From: Thermoplasmata archaeon
Lineage (GTDB): Archaea > Thermoplasmatota > Thermoplasmata > Thermoplasmatales > Thermoplasmataceae
Length of the DNA stretch: 64,000 nucleotides
Direction of reading: 5' to 3'
Assembly: GCA_021797735.1 (NCBI GenBank)
Contig: JAJZZE010000052.1
Location: 25,553 to 89,552 of the forward strand
Below the pieces are notes generated by a model that worked only from the letters and a program-made list of their open reading frames with translations, did not search any database and had not been told where the DNA came from. This document shows, piece by piece, positions 34,384-42,982 of the stretch. Positions within the stretch are counted from its first letter, which is position 1, and each line of letters opens with the position of its first letter. A program made the translations under genes and the position numbers.

Positions 34384-36621
34384 ATGAAGAAATTATTGGT
34401 TGTACTGGTAAGTATGATTTTTATAGCAATAGCCTTTTCAACGATAACAGCGCAGGCATCGCCTGTAAATATTAACAACGATCATGTAAATACCGGTAAT
34501 AGCTCAAAGCTTGTGAACATGGAAAATCAGCTAAAATCAAAGGGAATACCACTGAAATATGCAAGTTTTCCAACATACCATACGGATGTAAAGAAGGTTA
34601 ACAATGTTATAGTACCATCGTATAATTCCGCTCCTGCACCCATGGGAATAGGATTTTACGGTACAAAAAACACATCAGGCCATTTAACTGGATACAATGT
34701 AACAACAAAAAGTGTTATGGCGTCAATTCATATAAATAATATGAGTGATTTCTATTTACTAAACGATGGCCCGAATAGCGTCACATTTCAGTTAAATTCA
34801 GTTCTTACAAACGTTACTCTGTTCGGTAATTCCAGTTATAATTTCTGGACACAGAACGTTGCATTTTATTCTGCGAGGACACAACAGTTAACATTCCTTG
34901 ACAATATATGGAACTTCTCCTCACCCTCGGTGGCCATAAGTAATAATGTATTTCATTCCTACGGTGGCCATCTGGATGCACCTGTTTTTTATTATGATGT
35001 GGGACCTACAATAAACGTTACACATCCATTTACCCTCAACCTTTATTTAAATTCAACTGTAATTAACCGTGATAGCGCTGTTTATTTCAATTATTCAATA
35101 ACATCCAACAATAAGGTAATATCCGGGTCATATGATAGAGTATTATTTAATTCAACGTATTATCAGCCAGCAAGTTTTGTATCAAAAAGTCCAGAATATC
35201 TCGCAAGTGGAACACAGATAACTCCAACGGGTTACATACCATACGACTTTGAGATAATGGTTGGTGGTCCAGGAGGTGGAAGCACAACATCCATGTACAA
35301 TATAAACGCAACAATGAATTTAATGTACAGAAAATCAGGTAAATATCACAATGTTCCTTCTGCATATGATGTTGCGTCTGAAACTGGAGAGACCTCACAG
35401 GGTGTTTCTGTTGCATGGCAACATTCAACTGCATATTTAACTCCGGGTCCATCATTTATATACGGAATGTGGAACATATCGGGAAATAATGTAATGCATG
35501 ATTATAAGGGTAAAATATCCCCATCAAATGCATTTATGTTTGTTTCGGAAGGAAATAATTTTAATACAGATAGTGCTGCGTGGTCTCCATTATCATTAAA
35601 CGGAACTTATAACTTCACGTTGCCTTATAATCAATATTCTGCGGAAGCGTTAATGAGTTATCATAATAATGAATTCTTTAAACCGGGCAATAATGCCTAT
35701 TTAAAATATAATATGCATAGAGGAATATACACCCCATTATACGCATTTGACAATTCACAGTTAAAAAACATTTCAATGTACGGTAATGGTACGGTGAATA
35801 ATCCATATGTTTTATTCAATTTCCAGAAAAGATCTATAAACACGCTATTTGAAGAATTCAATGATTTTGCTTTTCCTGTATTCTCAGGAGTACTGATAAT
35901 GAATACAAATGCAAGTACTGTAATGTATAAAATGCCATCAATGTTTATAAATTATAATAATCCTGCATATAATGCATTTTTATCATTCTATGGATTGCCA
36001 TCATACAATTTCTTAAATTATGAAATATATAATGCATCAAACATAACCGTATGGAAATCAAATAATATATCAGGTTATTTCCCATACACTTTATCCGGAT
36101 TCCCGGTAGCCAATATTTTAATATGGAATTCCACAAAAATACTTGTTGGATCAAACGTATTTAATGTAATGGATAGTGGCATCCTTGCATATAATAGCCC
36201 TAACATAACTGTATGGGGAAATTATCTCATAAATGCTCCACAGATATATAACAGCACATTTTACAATGTTACAGATATATGGGGAGCCCCACTTGGAATA
36301 GCTGAATATAGTTCCGGTGATACGATATACAATAATTACTTCAACGTTGAAATAACAGCGTATAGCCCCAACTATTCAATATACTCTGGAACTTCTGCTA
36401 TATATATGGATCACTGGAACATACCAAAACAACCGGCATATATTGTTCATTATTTCAATGGGTTTGCCCTGTCTGGCAGTATAATTCACACACGTTATCA
36501 GGGAGGCAATTTCTGGTATAATTTCAATGGCACAATACCGTACAATGATTATGGATTAATTGCATATGGTGGGGATTATGCACCATTATATTACCCATTT
36601 TTCTACTATTTCCTCTACTAA
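34384..36621 (+). CDS. Thermopsin-like secreted acid protease
   Basis: A 745-residue secreted protein. Residues 1-25 form a signal peptide (MKKLLVVLVSMIFIAIAFST, with cleavage after TAQA-S). The region after about residue 75 has the thermopsin pattern: APAPMGIGFYG, GYNVTTKSVMASIHINN, FWTQNVAFYS, NIWNFSSP and PYDFEIMVGGPGGGSTT. Thermopsin-family peptidases are extracellular and active at acid pH. Many N-x-S/T sequons suggest surface glycosylation. The C-terminal ~250 residues contain repeating NIT-W/NST-type stretches resembling a beta-helix. No C-terminal membrane anchor is evident, so the protein is probably released. Confidence 0.9.
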   Translation: MKKLLVVLVSMIFIAIAFSTITAQASPVNINNDHVNTGNSSKLVNMENQLKSKGIPLKYASFPTYHTDVKKVNNVIVPSYNSAPAPMGIGFYGTKNTSGHLTGYNVTTKSVMASIHINNMSDFYLLNDGPNSVTFQLNSVLTNVTLFGNSSYNFWTQNVAFYSARTQQLTFLDNIWNFSSPSVAISNNVFHSYGGHLDAPVFYYDVGPTINVTHPFTLNLYLNSTVINRDSAVYFNYSITSNNKVISGSYDRVLFNSTYYQPASFVSKSPEYLASGTQITPTGYIPYDFEIMVGGPGGGSTTSMYNINATMNLMYRKSGKYHNVPSAYDVASETGETSQGVSVAWQHSTAYLTPGPSFIYGMWNISGNNVMHDYKGKISPSNAFMFVSEGNNFNTDSAAWSPLSLNGTYNFTLPYNQYSAEALMSYHNNEFFKPGNNAYLKYNMHRGIYTPLYAFDNSQLKNISMYGNGTVNNPYVLFNFQKRSINTLFEEFNDFAFPVFSGVLIMNTNASTVMYKMPSMFINYNNPAYNAFLSFYGLPSYNFLNYEIYNASNITVWKSNNISGYFPYTLSGFPVANILIWNSTKILVGSNVFNVMDSGILAYNSPNITVWGNYLINAPQIYNSTFYNVTDIWGAPLGIAEYSSGDTIYNNYFNVEITAYSPNYSIYSGTSAIYMDHWNIPKQPAYIVHYFNGFALSGSIIHTRYQGGNFWYNFNGTIPYNDYGLIAYGGDYAPLYYPFFYYFLY

Positions 36622-36639
36622 AATTTTTATATATTTTAA

Positions 36640-37845
36640 TTAGTTTTTCTGTTTTATTTTAATTTTATCATTATTTTTTAATAATTTTTCAAGCATTTTA
36701 TCATATTCCTGCAATATATAGGCATATTTATTATTGTTTTTTATGAATGTCTTTACGGAATTTGTATACGGGGCCAAAATTTTATTTGTAAATGAATTCA
36801 TCATTATATTTATTGTTTTTAACTGTTCATTGTTTAAATCTACTTTTCTTTCCAGCTCATCCATTTCTTCCTCCTTTATACTTTCTGCAAATTTATAAAA
36901 TGTGCTTATTATATCATCGGATTTCATTTCATTTATTTTCTGCTGATACAGAACCAGTTCATCATCTATTATTTTTTTAACCTTTCTTATTTCGTTTTTC
37001 CTTTCTTCACCGGTTATCTTTGAAATGCTGTATATTGAATCAAGATCATACAGGTCTATATTATTTTTATTCATTTTTTCTATATTTGCGGGATTTGACA
37101 GGTCTATTAAGATTTTATTGCCATCTATTTCATCCATGTCTTCTTTTTTTATTATATGATTTTTTGAGGATGTAACTGTAATTATTATATCATTGTTTTT
37201 TATCAGTGATTTGATATCAGATAAACCTGAATGAAATGCCCCGTATTTTATTGCAAGCTCCTCTGCGTGCTCCTTATTTCTGCCCGCTACTGTTGTTTTA
37301 ATATTTGATCCTTTTAAATAGTTTAATAGTGCAACCGCCATCTTGCCAGTTCCTATAATTAATAGTTTTTTATTATTTATATCATATTTTTTATTTAATA
37401 TATCCAGGGATATGGTCGATAATGATGTTTTACCCTTTGATATATTAGTTTTTGTCCTCACATCCTTTCCAATGCTCAATGCCTTTTGAAATGTAAAGTA
37501 TAAAAATTTATTTGTATGCCCCCTATTTTTTGATAAATCCAGCGAATCCTTTATCTGCCTTAAAATATCGTTTTCCCCTATTGACATTGATTCAAGTCCA
37601 GATGAAACATAAAATAAATGCTCTATAGATTCCGGATATCCAAGAGGCAATGCATTATAACTATTATATATCTCATTTCCCTCAAAATATATCTCAATTC
37701 TATTGCATGTGATCAATATAACGTAATGTTTTATATTATTATTCTGCATTAAATCCTCAAAATATGAATAATCATACTTTATCATACTATCAAAAGTATC
37801 TGGGGTATCTTTATAATTCCATGTGAGTAAATTGATATCTACCAT
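36640..37845 (-). CDS. hemA: Glutamyl-tRNA reductase
   Basis: A 401-residue HemA, which reduces glutamyl-tRNA(Glu) to glutamate-1-semialdehyde in the first step of tetrapyrrole synthesis. The catalytic Cys is in LITCNRIEIY. SGLESMSIGENDILRQIKDS is the substrate-binding signature, and KLLIIGTGKMAVALLNYLKG is the NADPH-binding loop. The C-terminal dimerisation helix is present but Asn/Lys-rich. No other hem gene is adjacent; the CobJ-like and radical-SAM genes lie about 8-10 kb away. Confidence 0.94.
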   Translation of the reverse strand: MVDINLLTWNYKDTPDTFDSMIKYDYSYFEDLMQNNNIKHYVILITCNRIEIYFEGNEIYNSYNALPLGYPESIEHLFYVSSGLESMSIGENDILRQIKDSLDLSKNRGHTNKFLYFTFQKALSIGKDVRTKTNISKGKTSLSTISLDILNKKYDINNKKLLIIGTGKMAVALLNYLKGSNIKTTVAGRNKEHAEELAIKYGAFHSGLSDIKSLIKNNDIIITVTSSKNHIIKKEDMDEIDGNKILIDLSNPANIEKMNKNNIDLYDLDSIYSISKITGEERKNEIRKVKKIIDDELVLYQQKINEMKSDDIISTFYKFAESIKEEEMDELERKVDLNNEQLKTINIMMNSFTNKILAPYTNSVKTFIKNNNKYAYILQEYDKMLEKLLKNNDKIKIKQKN

Positions 37846-37984
37846 TGAACCACACTCTATAATTGTATTTTATTATATAAATGAACTGATTTAGAGGAGT
37901 GTATATAAATAAATAATTTTTTACTAAATTATAACATAAGGTTAAAATAGAAAAAAATTTATTAAATATCGCTCTATACAAATA

Positions 37985-38230
37985 ATGGATAATATAGATC
38001 ACGAAATTCATAGATTATACGAAGAAAATAATAGATATAGAAGCTTCTTAAAATCAAAATTTATACTTTTACTTATAAGTATAATAACAATAGATATTAT
38101 ATTGCTTATATATTCAATAAAATTTCACTCATTACTACTAAGACTGTTATTTAATATAGCATCTGGAATTTTGCTGACATTTTTCTTTATATGGTTTTTA
38201 TACAATATATACAGGGCAAATAAGAGATAG
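37985..38230 (+). CDS. Small two-helix membrane protein, unknown
   Basis: An 81-residue protein with a charged N-terminus (HEIHRLYEENNRYRSFLKSK) and two hydrophobic helices at residues about 26-47 and 50-72. I do not recognise it. It lies between divergent hemA and the tRNA-Asp gene. Its start has AT-rich upstream DNA consistent with a promoter. A longer antisense frame across it is judged a shadow. Confidence 0.5.
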   Translation: MDNIDHEIHRLYEENNRYRSFLKSKFILLLISIITIDIILLIYSIKFHSLLLRLLFNIASGILLTFFFIWFLYNIYRANKR

Positions 38231-38293
38231 TAATTCAGTATAAAATAAAAAATGTTTATATAAAACAATACAATTATGAAGAAGGTATAATAT

Positions 38294-38366
38294 GCCCCGA
38301 TAGTGTAGCGGCCTATCATACAGGCCTGTCGAGCCTGTGACGTGGGTTCAAATCCCGCTCGGGGCG
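38294..38366 (+). tRNA. tRNA-Asp (anticodon GTC), integration site
   Basis: The 73-nt cloverleaf has acceptor GCCCCGA/UCGGGGC, anticodon stem CAGGC/GCCUG around loop CUGUCGA (GUC at 34-36), T arm GUGGG/CCCGC with UUCAAAU, and discriminator G. The integrase gene on the opposite strand ends inside it, and the last 12 bases of the tRNA gene belong to the 134-bp repeat that recurs at 42849. Confidence 0.96.
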
Positions 38367-39224
38367 TAACTTACAGTCCGGGTTGCCCGTGCTACTCTTT
38401 CTATTTGCCGTAAAATCCAGCTTTTTCATATTACTGCGCAACGCCGAAAATGCATCCACCGTATCAGGCTGGACGTAAAGCAGTGTAGTGTCCAGTTTCT
38501 CGTGCCCCATTAGTTTCTGTATCAACTCCGGTTGTGTACCCATGTCATATAAGTACCGGGCATAGAAACGCCTTGCCCTGTGTGGGGAAAAGCTAATTTT
38601 TGCCCTTTCTGCAATAGAATATATGGCATTCCTGCCCCCATCAGGTGTCATTGGCTCCCCATATTTGTTTATGAACAGGGCCTGTGAATTCCTGTTGTTC
38701 AGGATTTCAGTACGGAATGGCATATATTTTTCATATGATTCGTATACGGATGGGAAAGTTGGCACCTCACGGTACTTCTGGTTTTTCCCGGCCTGCACAA
38801 TAATCTTTTCCCTGGAGACCTCAGATATTGCCAGGGAAATCATCTCCCTGTACCTCAATCCTGATTTAAACAGGATTTCAACCATCAGGCGGTCCCTTGG
38901 CCCGGTATATCCAGTACAGGCAGCTATCAGGGCATTGTAATCTTCTATTGTTGCCCTGTCACGCCTGATTGAATCCGATGACCTCTGTGGCTTTATCCTG
39001 GGCTCGCCAAGGAAATCAAGGTAGCAGTTGTATGCCTTCAGGTACATATTTATGGTCCTGTTTTTCATTGTTTTTGCCTTTTGCTTCCTTGTCCATTCTC
39101 TGAAGGAATCCCTGTTGTCTATGTTTACGCCATGCCCTTCCAGGAATTTAATGGATCTGATATAATTGCTCTGTGTTTTGATTGCGTAGTTATCTTCCAG
39201 GTACTCCAAGAATTTGTCTTTCAT
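38316..39224 (-). CDS. Tyrosine recombinase (integrase) overlapping tRNA-Asp
   Basis: A 302-residue phage-type integrase. An N-terminal SAM-like domain covers residues 1-85. The catalytic domain carries Arg in FKSGLRYREMISL, HRARR near residue 215, GHEKLDTTLLYVQP with the nucleophilic Tyr250, and the expected basic surroundings. The last 17 residues (LRPERDLNPRHRLDRPV) are translated from the tRNA-Asp gene, the arrangement of an integrase whose 3' end includes the attachment site. Codons 247-290 lie in the direct repeat that is copied at 42849-42982. The gene looks intact. It is the left-end gene of the element. Confidence 0.9.
   Translation of the reverse strand: MKDKFLEYLEDNYAIKTQSNYIRSIKFLEGHGVNIDNRDSFREWTRKQKAKTMKNRTINMYLKAYNCYLDFLGEPRIKPQRSSDSIRRDRATIEDYNALIAACTGYTGPRDRLMVEILFKSGLRYREMISLAISEVSREKIIVQAGKNQKYREVPTFPSVYESYEKYMPFRTEILNNRNSQALFINKYGEPMTPDGGRNAIYSIAERAKISFSPHRARRFYARYLYDMGTQPELIQKLMGHEKLDTTLLYVQPDTVDAFSALRSNMKKLDFTANRKSSTGNPDCKLRPERDLNPRHRLDRPV
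38355..38488 (+). repeat. Left copy of 134-bp direct repeat (attL-like)
   Basis: These 134 bases match 42849-42982 base for base, at an offset of 4494. The copy includes the last 12 bp of tRNA-Asp and the integrase 3' region from the catalytic Tyr codon onward. It marks one boundary of a 4.5-kb integrated segment. Confidence 0.95.
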
Positions 39225-39333
39225 TCCTTCACTTCCTTTAATTTGACAAATTCCATATTCTCACAATAGTTTTGCAAAACCGGGGTAAAAAGTAAAAGAT
39301 TTATGCTATAACCCTATGTCTGCTTGATGTCGG

Positions 39334-40497
39334 ATGAAAACAAAGGATTATGAAGCTTTACTTACTACAAATATTAGAGAATTCTCAGATATGATGACAG
39401 CCGGAATGAAGAGGAGTGTAAGAAAGCATTTCTATGAGTACCTGCTGGGCATATTAATACCACCAGAGATAAGGAGGAAGAGCATTGCCAGTATCTCTGA
39501 TCTTATCTCCAGGTGTGATCAGAGCACCATTGACACAGGGCAGTCCATGGGGTAGACCGTGATCTTCTTGAAAAGAACTATATGGATTACCTGAAGTTGA
39601 TAATAGGAAACCATAAGGTGCAGTTCATAGGTGATGATACCATTCTTGAACATCCTGGGGCAAAGAAGATGGAAGAAGATGGAAGATGCTGGATGGTTTT
39701 TTGATCATGCATCTGGAAAGAATGTCAAGGCACACCAGCCAGTAACCACAATGCTTCATGACCTTGAGAATGATACATTCTACCCATTCCTTGTCAGAAT
39801 GTATGTAAAGAGGGAGGATGCAGGTGGAGCTTTCAAAACAAAGCTTCAGATTATGCAGGAGTTGCTGGGGATAGCAAAGGAAAGATTTAACATTGTGGGT
39901 AAAACATTTGATTCATGGTATTCTGCTAATGCCCTGATGGATGAAAACTATGTAACGGAACTTAAGTCCAATAGAAGGGTTTCAACAGAATACATGGGAA
40001 AGATGACAGCTAAGAATAGCTCCTTCTTTCTAACCCTGGATGAACTGCTTGATGTAACATTCATAATGCTCAAAAGGAATTCTGATATACTGAAGGACTT
40101 TCCATTATACCGCAATATCAGTGCATGGCTATCCAGTGGGGAACACGTAAATATAACAGTGCTGTACAACCCTGAAACCGGAATGAAGAAATTCTTAGCC
40201 TCTGACTATGTGTCTGGAGAGGATCTCATAGGGGAATGGAATGACAGATGGCCAATTGAAAACTTTCATAATGATGCAAAGGATTTAGGTTTAGGAGAGT
40301 ATCAGATGCGTGACTGTGAGGGGTCGCTTATACACGCGAGTACCACAGTCACAGCCTATACTCTCCTTTCTGTAATGCTAAAGAATTCAATGCATCTCTT
40401 TGGAAAGATTCTTAAAACAATAGGCCAGTGTTCAAGGGAAATAAAGAGGGTTCTTTTTTTCAGGAAAAACTACAAATCGAGGTTATTTTCTGGATAA
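39334..40497 (+). pseudogene. Frameshifted DDE transposase (IS element), about 385 codons
   Basis: Three segments together make one transposase. Codons from 39334 read to a stop at 39553. The middle (RDLLEKNYMDYLKLIIG, then FIGDDTILEHPGAKK with the first catalytic Asp) is in another frame. The rest resumes in the first frame from about 39683 (TFDSWYSANALMDENYV with the second Asp, then NFHNDAKDLGLGEYQMRDCE). The first break is near the GGGG run at 39549-39552. The second is caused by an exact tandem duplication of AAGAAGATGG at 39663-39682. The DDT and GLGxYQMR patterns fit IS701/IS4-like DDE enzymes. The element should be inactive unless frameshifting occurs. TTTTGCA (39270) and TGCAAAA (40499) are possible 7-bp terminal inverted repeats, too short to be sure. 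Confidence 0.85.
39663..39682 (+). repeat. 10-bp tandem duplication that breaks the transposase frame
   Basis: AAGAAGATGG occurs twice in a row. Removing one copy restores the reading KKMEDAGWFFDHASG. Ten bases shift the frame by one, compensating the opposite shift about 115 bp upstream. Confidence 0.85.
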
Positions 40498-40585
40498 ATG
40501 CAAAAGTATTGATTAGAAAAGAAGTAGATAACTTAAAACTGGATGAAAATATAAAAAAGACGATATATAAAATACTTAGAATTGC

Positions 40586-40753
40586 ATGATTAATTATGGT
40601 GCATTAGCAGAATCCGCATCGGTTATATTAACAATTTATTTTATTATTGCTGGCATAATAATATATCTTTTGGATAAAACAGTCTCCCTCAATATCTTAG
40701 GAATCAATCTTTATTATATACTTTCTTATGATCACATACTTTTAAAAGCCTAA
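40586..40753 (+). CDS. Possible small membrane protein, 55 aa (end of a cut operon?)
   Basis: A frame starting at the ATG at 40586 encodes 55 residues with a hydrophobic helix (SVILTIYFIIAGIIIYLLD). Its ATG overlaps the TGA of a preceding open frame (ending IKKTIYKILRIA) by the classic ATGA arrangement. That frame has no start of its own and runs back to the right end of the IS. This looks like the tail of an operon cut by IS insertion. The product's 3' end overlaps the convergent toxin gene by 50 bp, which weakens the case. Confidence 0.35.
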   Translation: MINYGALAESASVILTIYFIIAGIIIYLLDKTVSLNILGINLYYILSYDHILLKA

Positions 40754-40982
40754 TTATTTTCTCATTATCCAGTATTTCATAGATTATTCTATTAGATTTA
40801 TCAACCTTTATGCCATATGCATTATTGGAATATTCCAGGCCTTTCTTTTTTTTGCCTTTTTTATAAGGGCCATCAAAAGCCAATTCCATTAATTTCTTTT
40901 TTACAAGCGGCTTTATAGAGTTGTCCTTTTTCTTATATAATTTCTTAAAGGTATCGCTCCATTCTAACTGCCAGTTATCCAT
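40704..40982 (-). CDS. RelE/ParE-superfamily toxin
   Basis: A 92-residue basic protein of the RelE/ParE fold: LEWSDTFKKLYKKKDNSIK (helix pair), NAYGIKVDKSNRIIYEIL (central strands) and the C-terminal RLLKVCDHKKVYNKD, with the D-H-x-x-V-Y ending seen in RelE-like toxins. Such toxins cleave mRNA on the ribosome. It lies 12 bp downstream of the antitoxin gene on the same strand, the common antitoxin-first order. Confidence 0.85.
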   Translation of the reverse strand: MDNWQLEWSDTFKKLYKKKDNSIKPLVKKKLMELAFDGPYKKGKKKKGLEYSNNAYGIKVDKSNRIIYEILDNEKIIRLLKVCDHKKVYNKD

Positions 40983-40994
40983 GCAGGCCGCCTT

Positions 40995-41231
40995 TTAATC
41001 ATCAAGATCTTTAAGAAGGTCGTTTATAGTTCCACGCTTAAATCTTCCTTCAGCATAATCTTTAAGGCTCTGCTCTATCTCAATTAGTTCTGATTCAGTT
41101 AAGTAATCTGGGTCGTCAGGATCCTCGGCTTCAAAATCAGCATCTTCACGTGAAAAACTTATACTCATAGAAGCATCTATGCTGTTTATAGATGTAGAAC
41201 TGTTTAATAATGCTGGTATATCAGTTTCCAT
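40995..41231 (-). CDS. RelB-like antitoxin
   Basis: A 78-residue acidic protein. The disordered N-terminus is rich in Ser/Asp, and the C-terminal ESELIEIEQSLKDYAEGRFK followed by RGTINDLLKDLDD matches the toxin-wrapping tail found in archaeal RelB-type antitoxins. It overlaps the end of the upstream 88-residue gene by 11 bp and precedes the toxin by 12 bp, so the three are one operon. Confidence 0.78.
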   Translation of the reverse strand: METDIPALLNSSTSINSIDASMSISFSREDADFEAEDPDDPDYLTESELIEIEQSLKDYAEGRFKRGTINDLLKDLDD

Positions 41232-41487
41232 CTTTATTCCTCTTTACATTAATCGTCCCATCATTCCCAATAACCGCGGTATATTTATCCCATAAAGCAT
41301 ACTGATTATGCCATTCCGACTTTGGTATAAATAAATGTAATAGGTGTTTATATGTTGGGGCACCTCCCTGGCTCTTACCCATTTCATATCCAAATATAAC
41401 CTGTATAAATTCTTTACCAGGCATTGGTACATCCACCTTAATGTCTATGACCAGAACTTCCTGTGTATAATTAACTTTTTCTACCAT
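41221..41487 (-). CDS. Hypothetical protein, 88 aa, first gene of the toxin-antitoxin operon
   Basis: Not recognised. The sequence alternates strand-like stretches (EVLVIDIKVDVPMPGKEFIQ, HLLHLFIPKSEWHNQYALWD) with no membrane segment or obvious catalytic motif. It overlaps the antitoxin gene by 11 bp, suggesting translational coupling and a role with the toxin-antitoxin pair. It could be a regulator or third component; that is an inference from gene order. Confidence 0.5.
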   Translation of the reverse strand: MVEKVNYTQEVLVIDIKVDVPMPGKEFIQVIFGYEMGKSQGGAPTYKHLLHLFIPKSEWHNQYALWDKYTAVIGNDGTINVKRNKDGN

Positions 41488-41548
41488 TATAAACTACCTA
41501 TTTAATGTTTATATATAAAATTTTTCTTGATGCGGGAATAGCAATAAA

Positions 41549-42787
41549 TTAATTTTTATTTATTTCCTCCCTGAATTTCTTTAACAAGTCTGGATCTTTT
41601 AAAATTTCCTCTAAAACACCCTCAATAAGATTAGATTTGAATGATGGTGTTGCTTTCTCAATTAAGGCCTTTGTAATTCCTGGTATTGCATTAGATGATT
41701 CTATTGTTTTTTCTATTGCCTTTTCCTTATCCTGGTATTCCAGTGCTAAACCCTCATCAAATGGAAGCCAGCAGTTATGGCAGTATTTTGCATTAGAAGG
41801 GTTTATTTTATTGCATCTTGGGCATTTCTTAGGCTTTACCTCTATAATACTGTCTTCGTGGGCTTTTATTCCGTATGCCTTTAATATTGCAGTATCCTGA
41901 TCCCTCATGGATAAATGAACATAAACGGAAGTCATTTTAGATCCATGGATCCACCCCATTTGATTCTCTAACGGTACTTCAGGCACCTTGGATGCAAGCA
42001 GTGTTGCCCTGGTATGCCTGAATAAATGTGGATATATTCTTCTATATATTCCTGCAGAATGCATAGAATCCCTTAATGAAGCGTATACATTTGAATATTC
42101 CATCATCCTTCCTTTTATTTTATTCTCAATATTGCAGAACAGGTAAGCATTAGGATTATTCTGCATTGGATGATCATTAAGCCATGATTTTAAATATGGA
42201 ATGGAATCGCCTACAATCCTTACCTGCCTGTACCCTGTTTTGCCGTTAACCATTAAGACAGCTCCAAATTCATCGAATTTAAGGTCCTTAATTCTCATTG
42301 TTAGTATTTCCCCTATTCTGCAACCCGAATCATATAATAATGAAAATAATGCACGATCCCTTGAATTCTTTGAATTTTCAATAATTTTATTTAATTCTGA
42401 TACTGTAATTATTTCCTCCGGCTTTATTTTTGTTCCTGGATTGGAATTAATCTTTAAATTTGCAAATAATCCTTCATATTTCTCTTTTGGAAGTGCATAT
42501 CTATAAAATTTCTTTAGCATTTTTAAATATGTTGTTTTTGTCCAGTCAGAATATCCGGATGATAATTTTAAAATAATCTTTTTAAGGTTATCCCTGCCTG
42601 GATCTAAAAATGTATCAGGGACCCATCTTGCCACAACCCTTAACCTCTGTATATAATTTTTCCTTCTTATTTCAGAAATTCCTTCTATTGTTAAATCATC
42701 TATAAATTCTAAAATTGTTTGTTTGATTTTATCGGAAATATTCTCTTTTTTTAATGCATTGTATTCCTGGTATATTTTAGCATCCAT
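41549..42787 (-). CDS. Second tyrosine recombinase, with C-terminal zinc ribbon
   Basis: A 412-residue XerC/D-like recombinase. The N-terminal core-binding domain covers residues about 20-110. The catalytic domain shows Arg in YDSGCRIGEILTMRIKDL, HLFRHTRATLLAS (HxxR) and GWIHGSKMTSVYVHL (Tyr). After it comes CPRCNKINPSNAKYCHNCW, a four-Cys zinc ribbon, then a helical tail of about 70 residues. It is unlike the first integrase in sequence. Its start lies about 60 bp from the right-hand direct repeat, as expected for the integrase of the element, so it may be the enzyme that recombined the att sites. Confidence 0.9.
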   Translation of the reverse strand: MDAKIYQEYNALKKENISDKIKQTILEFIDDLTIEGISEIRRKNYIQRLRVVARWVPDTFLDPGRDNLKKIILKLSSGYSDWTKTTYLKMLKKFYRYALPKEKYEGLFANLKINSNPGTKIKPEEIITVSELNKIIENSKNSRDRALFSLLYDSGCRIGEILTMRIKDLKFDEFGAVLMVNGKTGYRQVRIVGDSIPYLKSWLNDHPMQNNPNAYLFCNIENKIKGRMMEYSNVYASLRDSMHSAGIYRRIYPHLFRHTRATLLASKVPEVPLENQMGWIHGSKMTSVYVHLSMRDQDTAILKAYGIKAHEDSIIEVKPKKCPRCNKINPSNAKYCHNCWLPFDEGLALEYQDKEKAIEKTIESSNAIPGITKALIEKATPSFKSNLIEGVLEEILKDPDLLKKFREEINKN

Positions 42788-42848
42788 AATTTATAATCGA
42801 CCTTAATCCTTATAACGATTGCGGGGCTTTAAAGTTTTGTGAAAGCTT

Positions 42849-42982
42849 CCGCTCGGGGCGTAACTTACAGTCCGGGTTGCCCGTGCTACTCTTTCTATTT
42901 GCCGTAAAATCCAGCTTTTTCATATTACTGCGCAACGCCGAAAATGCATCCACCGTATCAGGCTGGACGTAAAGCAGTGTAG
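42849..42982 (+). repeat. Right copy of 134-bp direct repeat (attR-like; truncated integrase 3' end)
   Basis: Identical to 38355-38488. Read on the minus strand it is a severed integrase C-terminus starting TLLYVQPDTV and ending CKLRPE. The flanks differ at both ends. It marks the right boundary of the element. Confidence 0.95.

Larger units (their letters stand above)
38355..42982. mobile_element. Integrated genetic element at tRNA-Asp (about 4.5 kb between repeats)
   Basis: Bounded by perfect 134-bp direct repeats, the left one running into tRNA-Asp. Cargo: a tyrosine integrase, a frameshifted IS transposase, a small membrane-protein frame, a RelBE-like toxin-antitoxin operon with a third gene, and a second, different tyrosine recombinase. 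No replication or capsid gene is visible, so it is a degenerate or minimal element. The toxin-antitoxin genes may keep it from being lost. Confidence 0.85.

Noticed and set aside
39266..40505. Firm terminal inverted repeats for the IS element
   Set aside because: Only a 7-bp TTTTGCA/TGCAAAA match was found and no target-site duplication, so the exact IS ends were not called.
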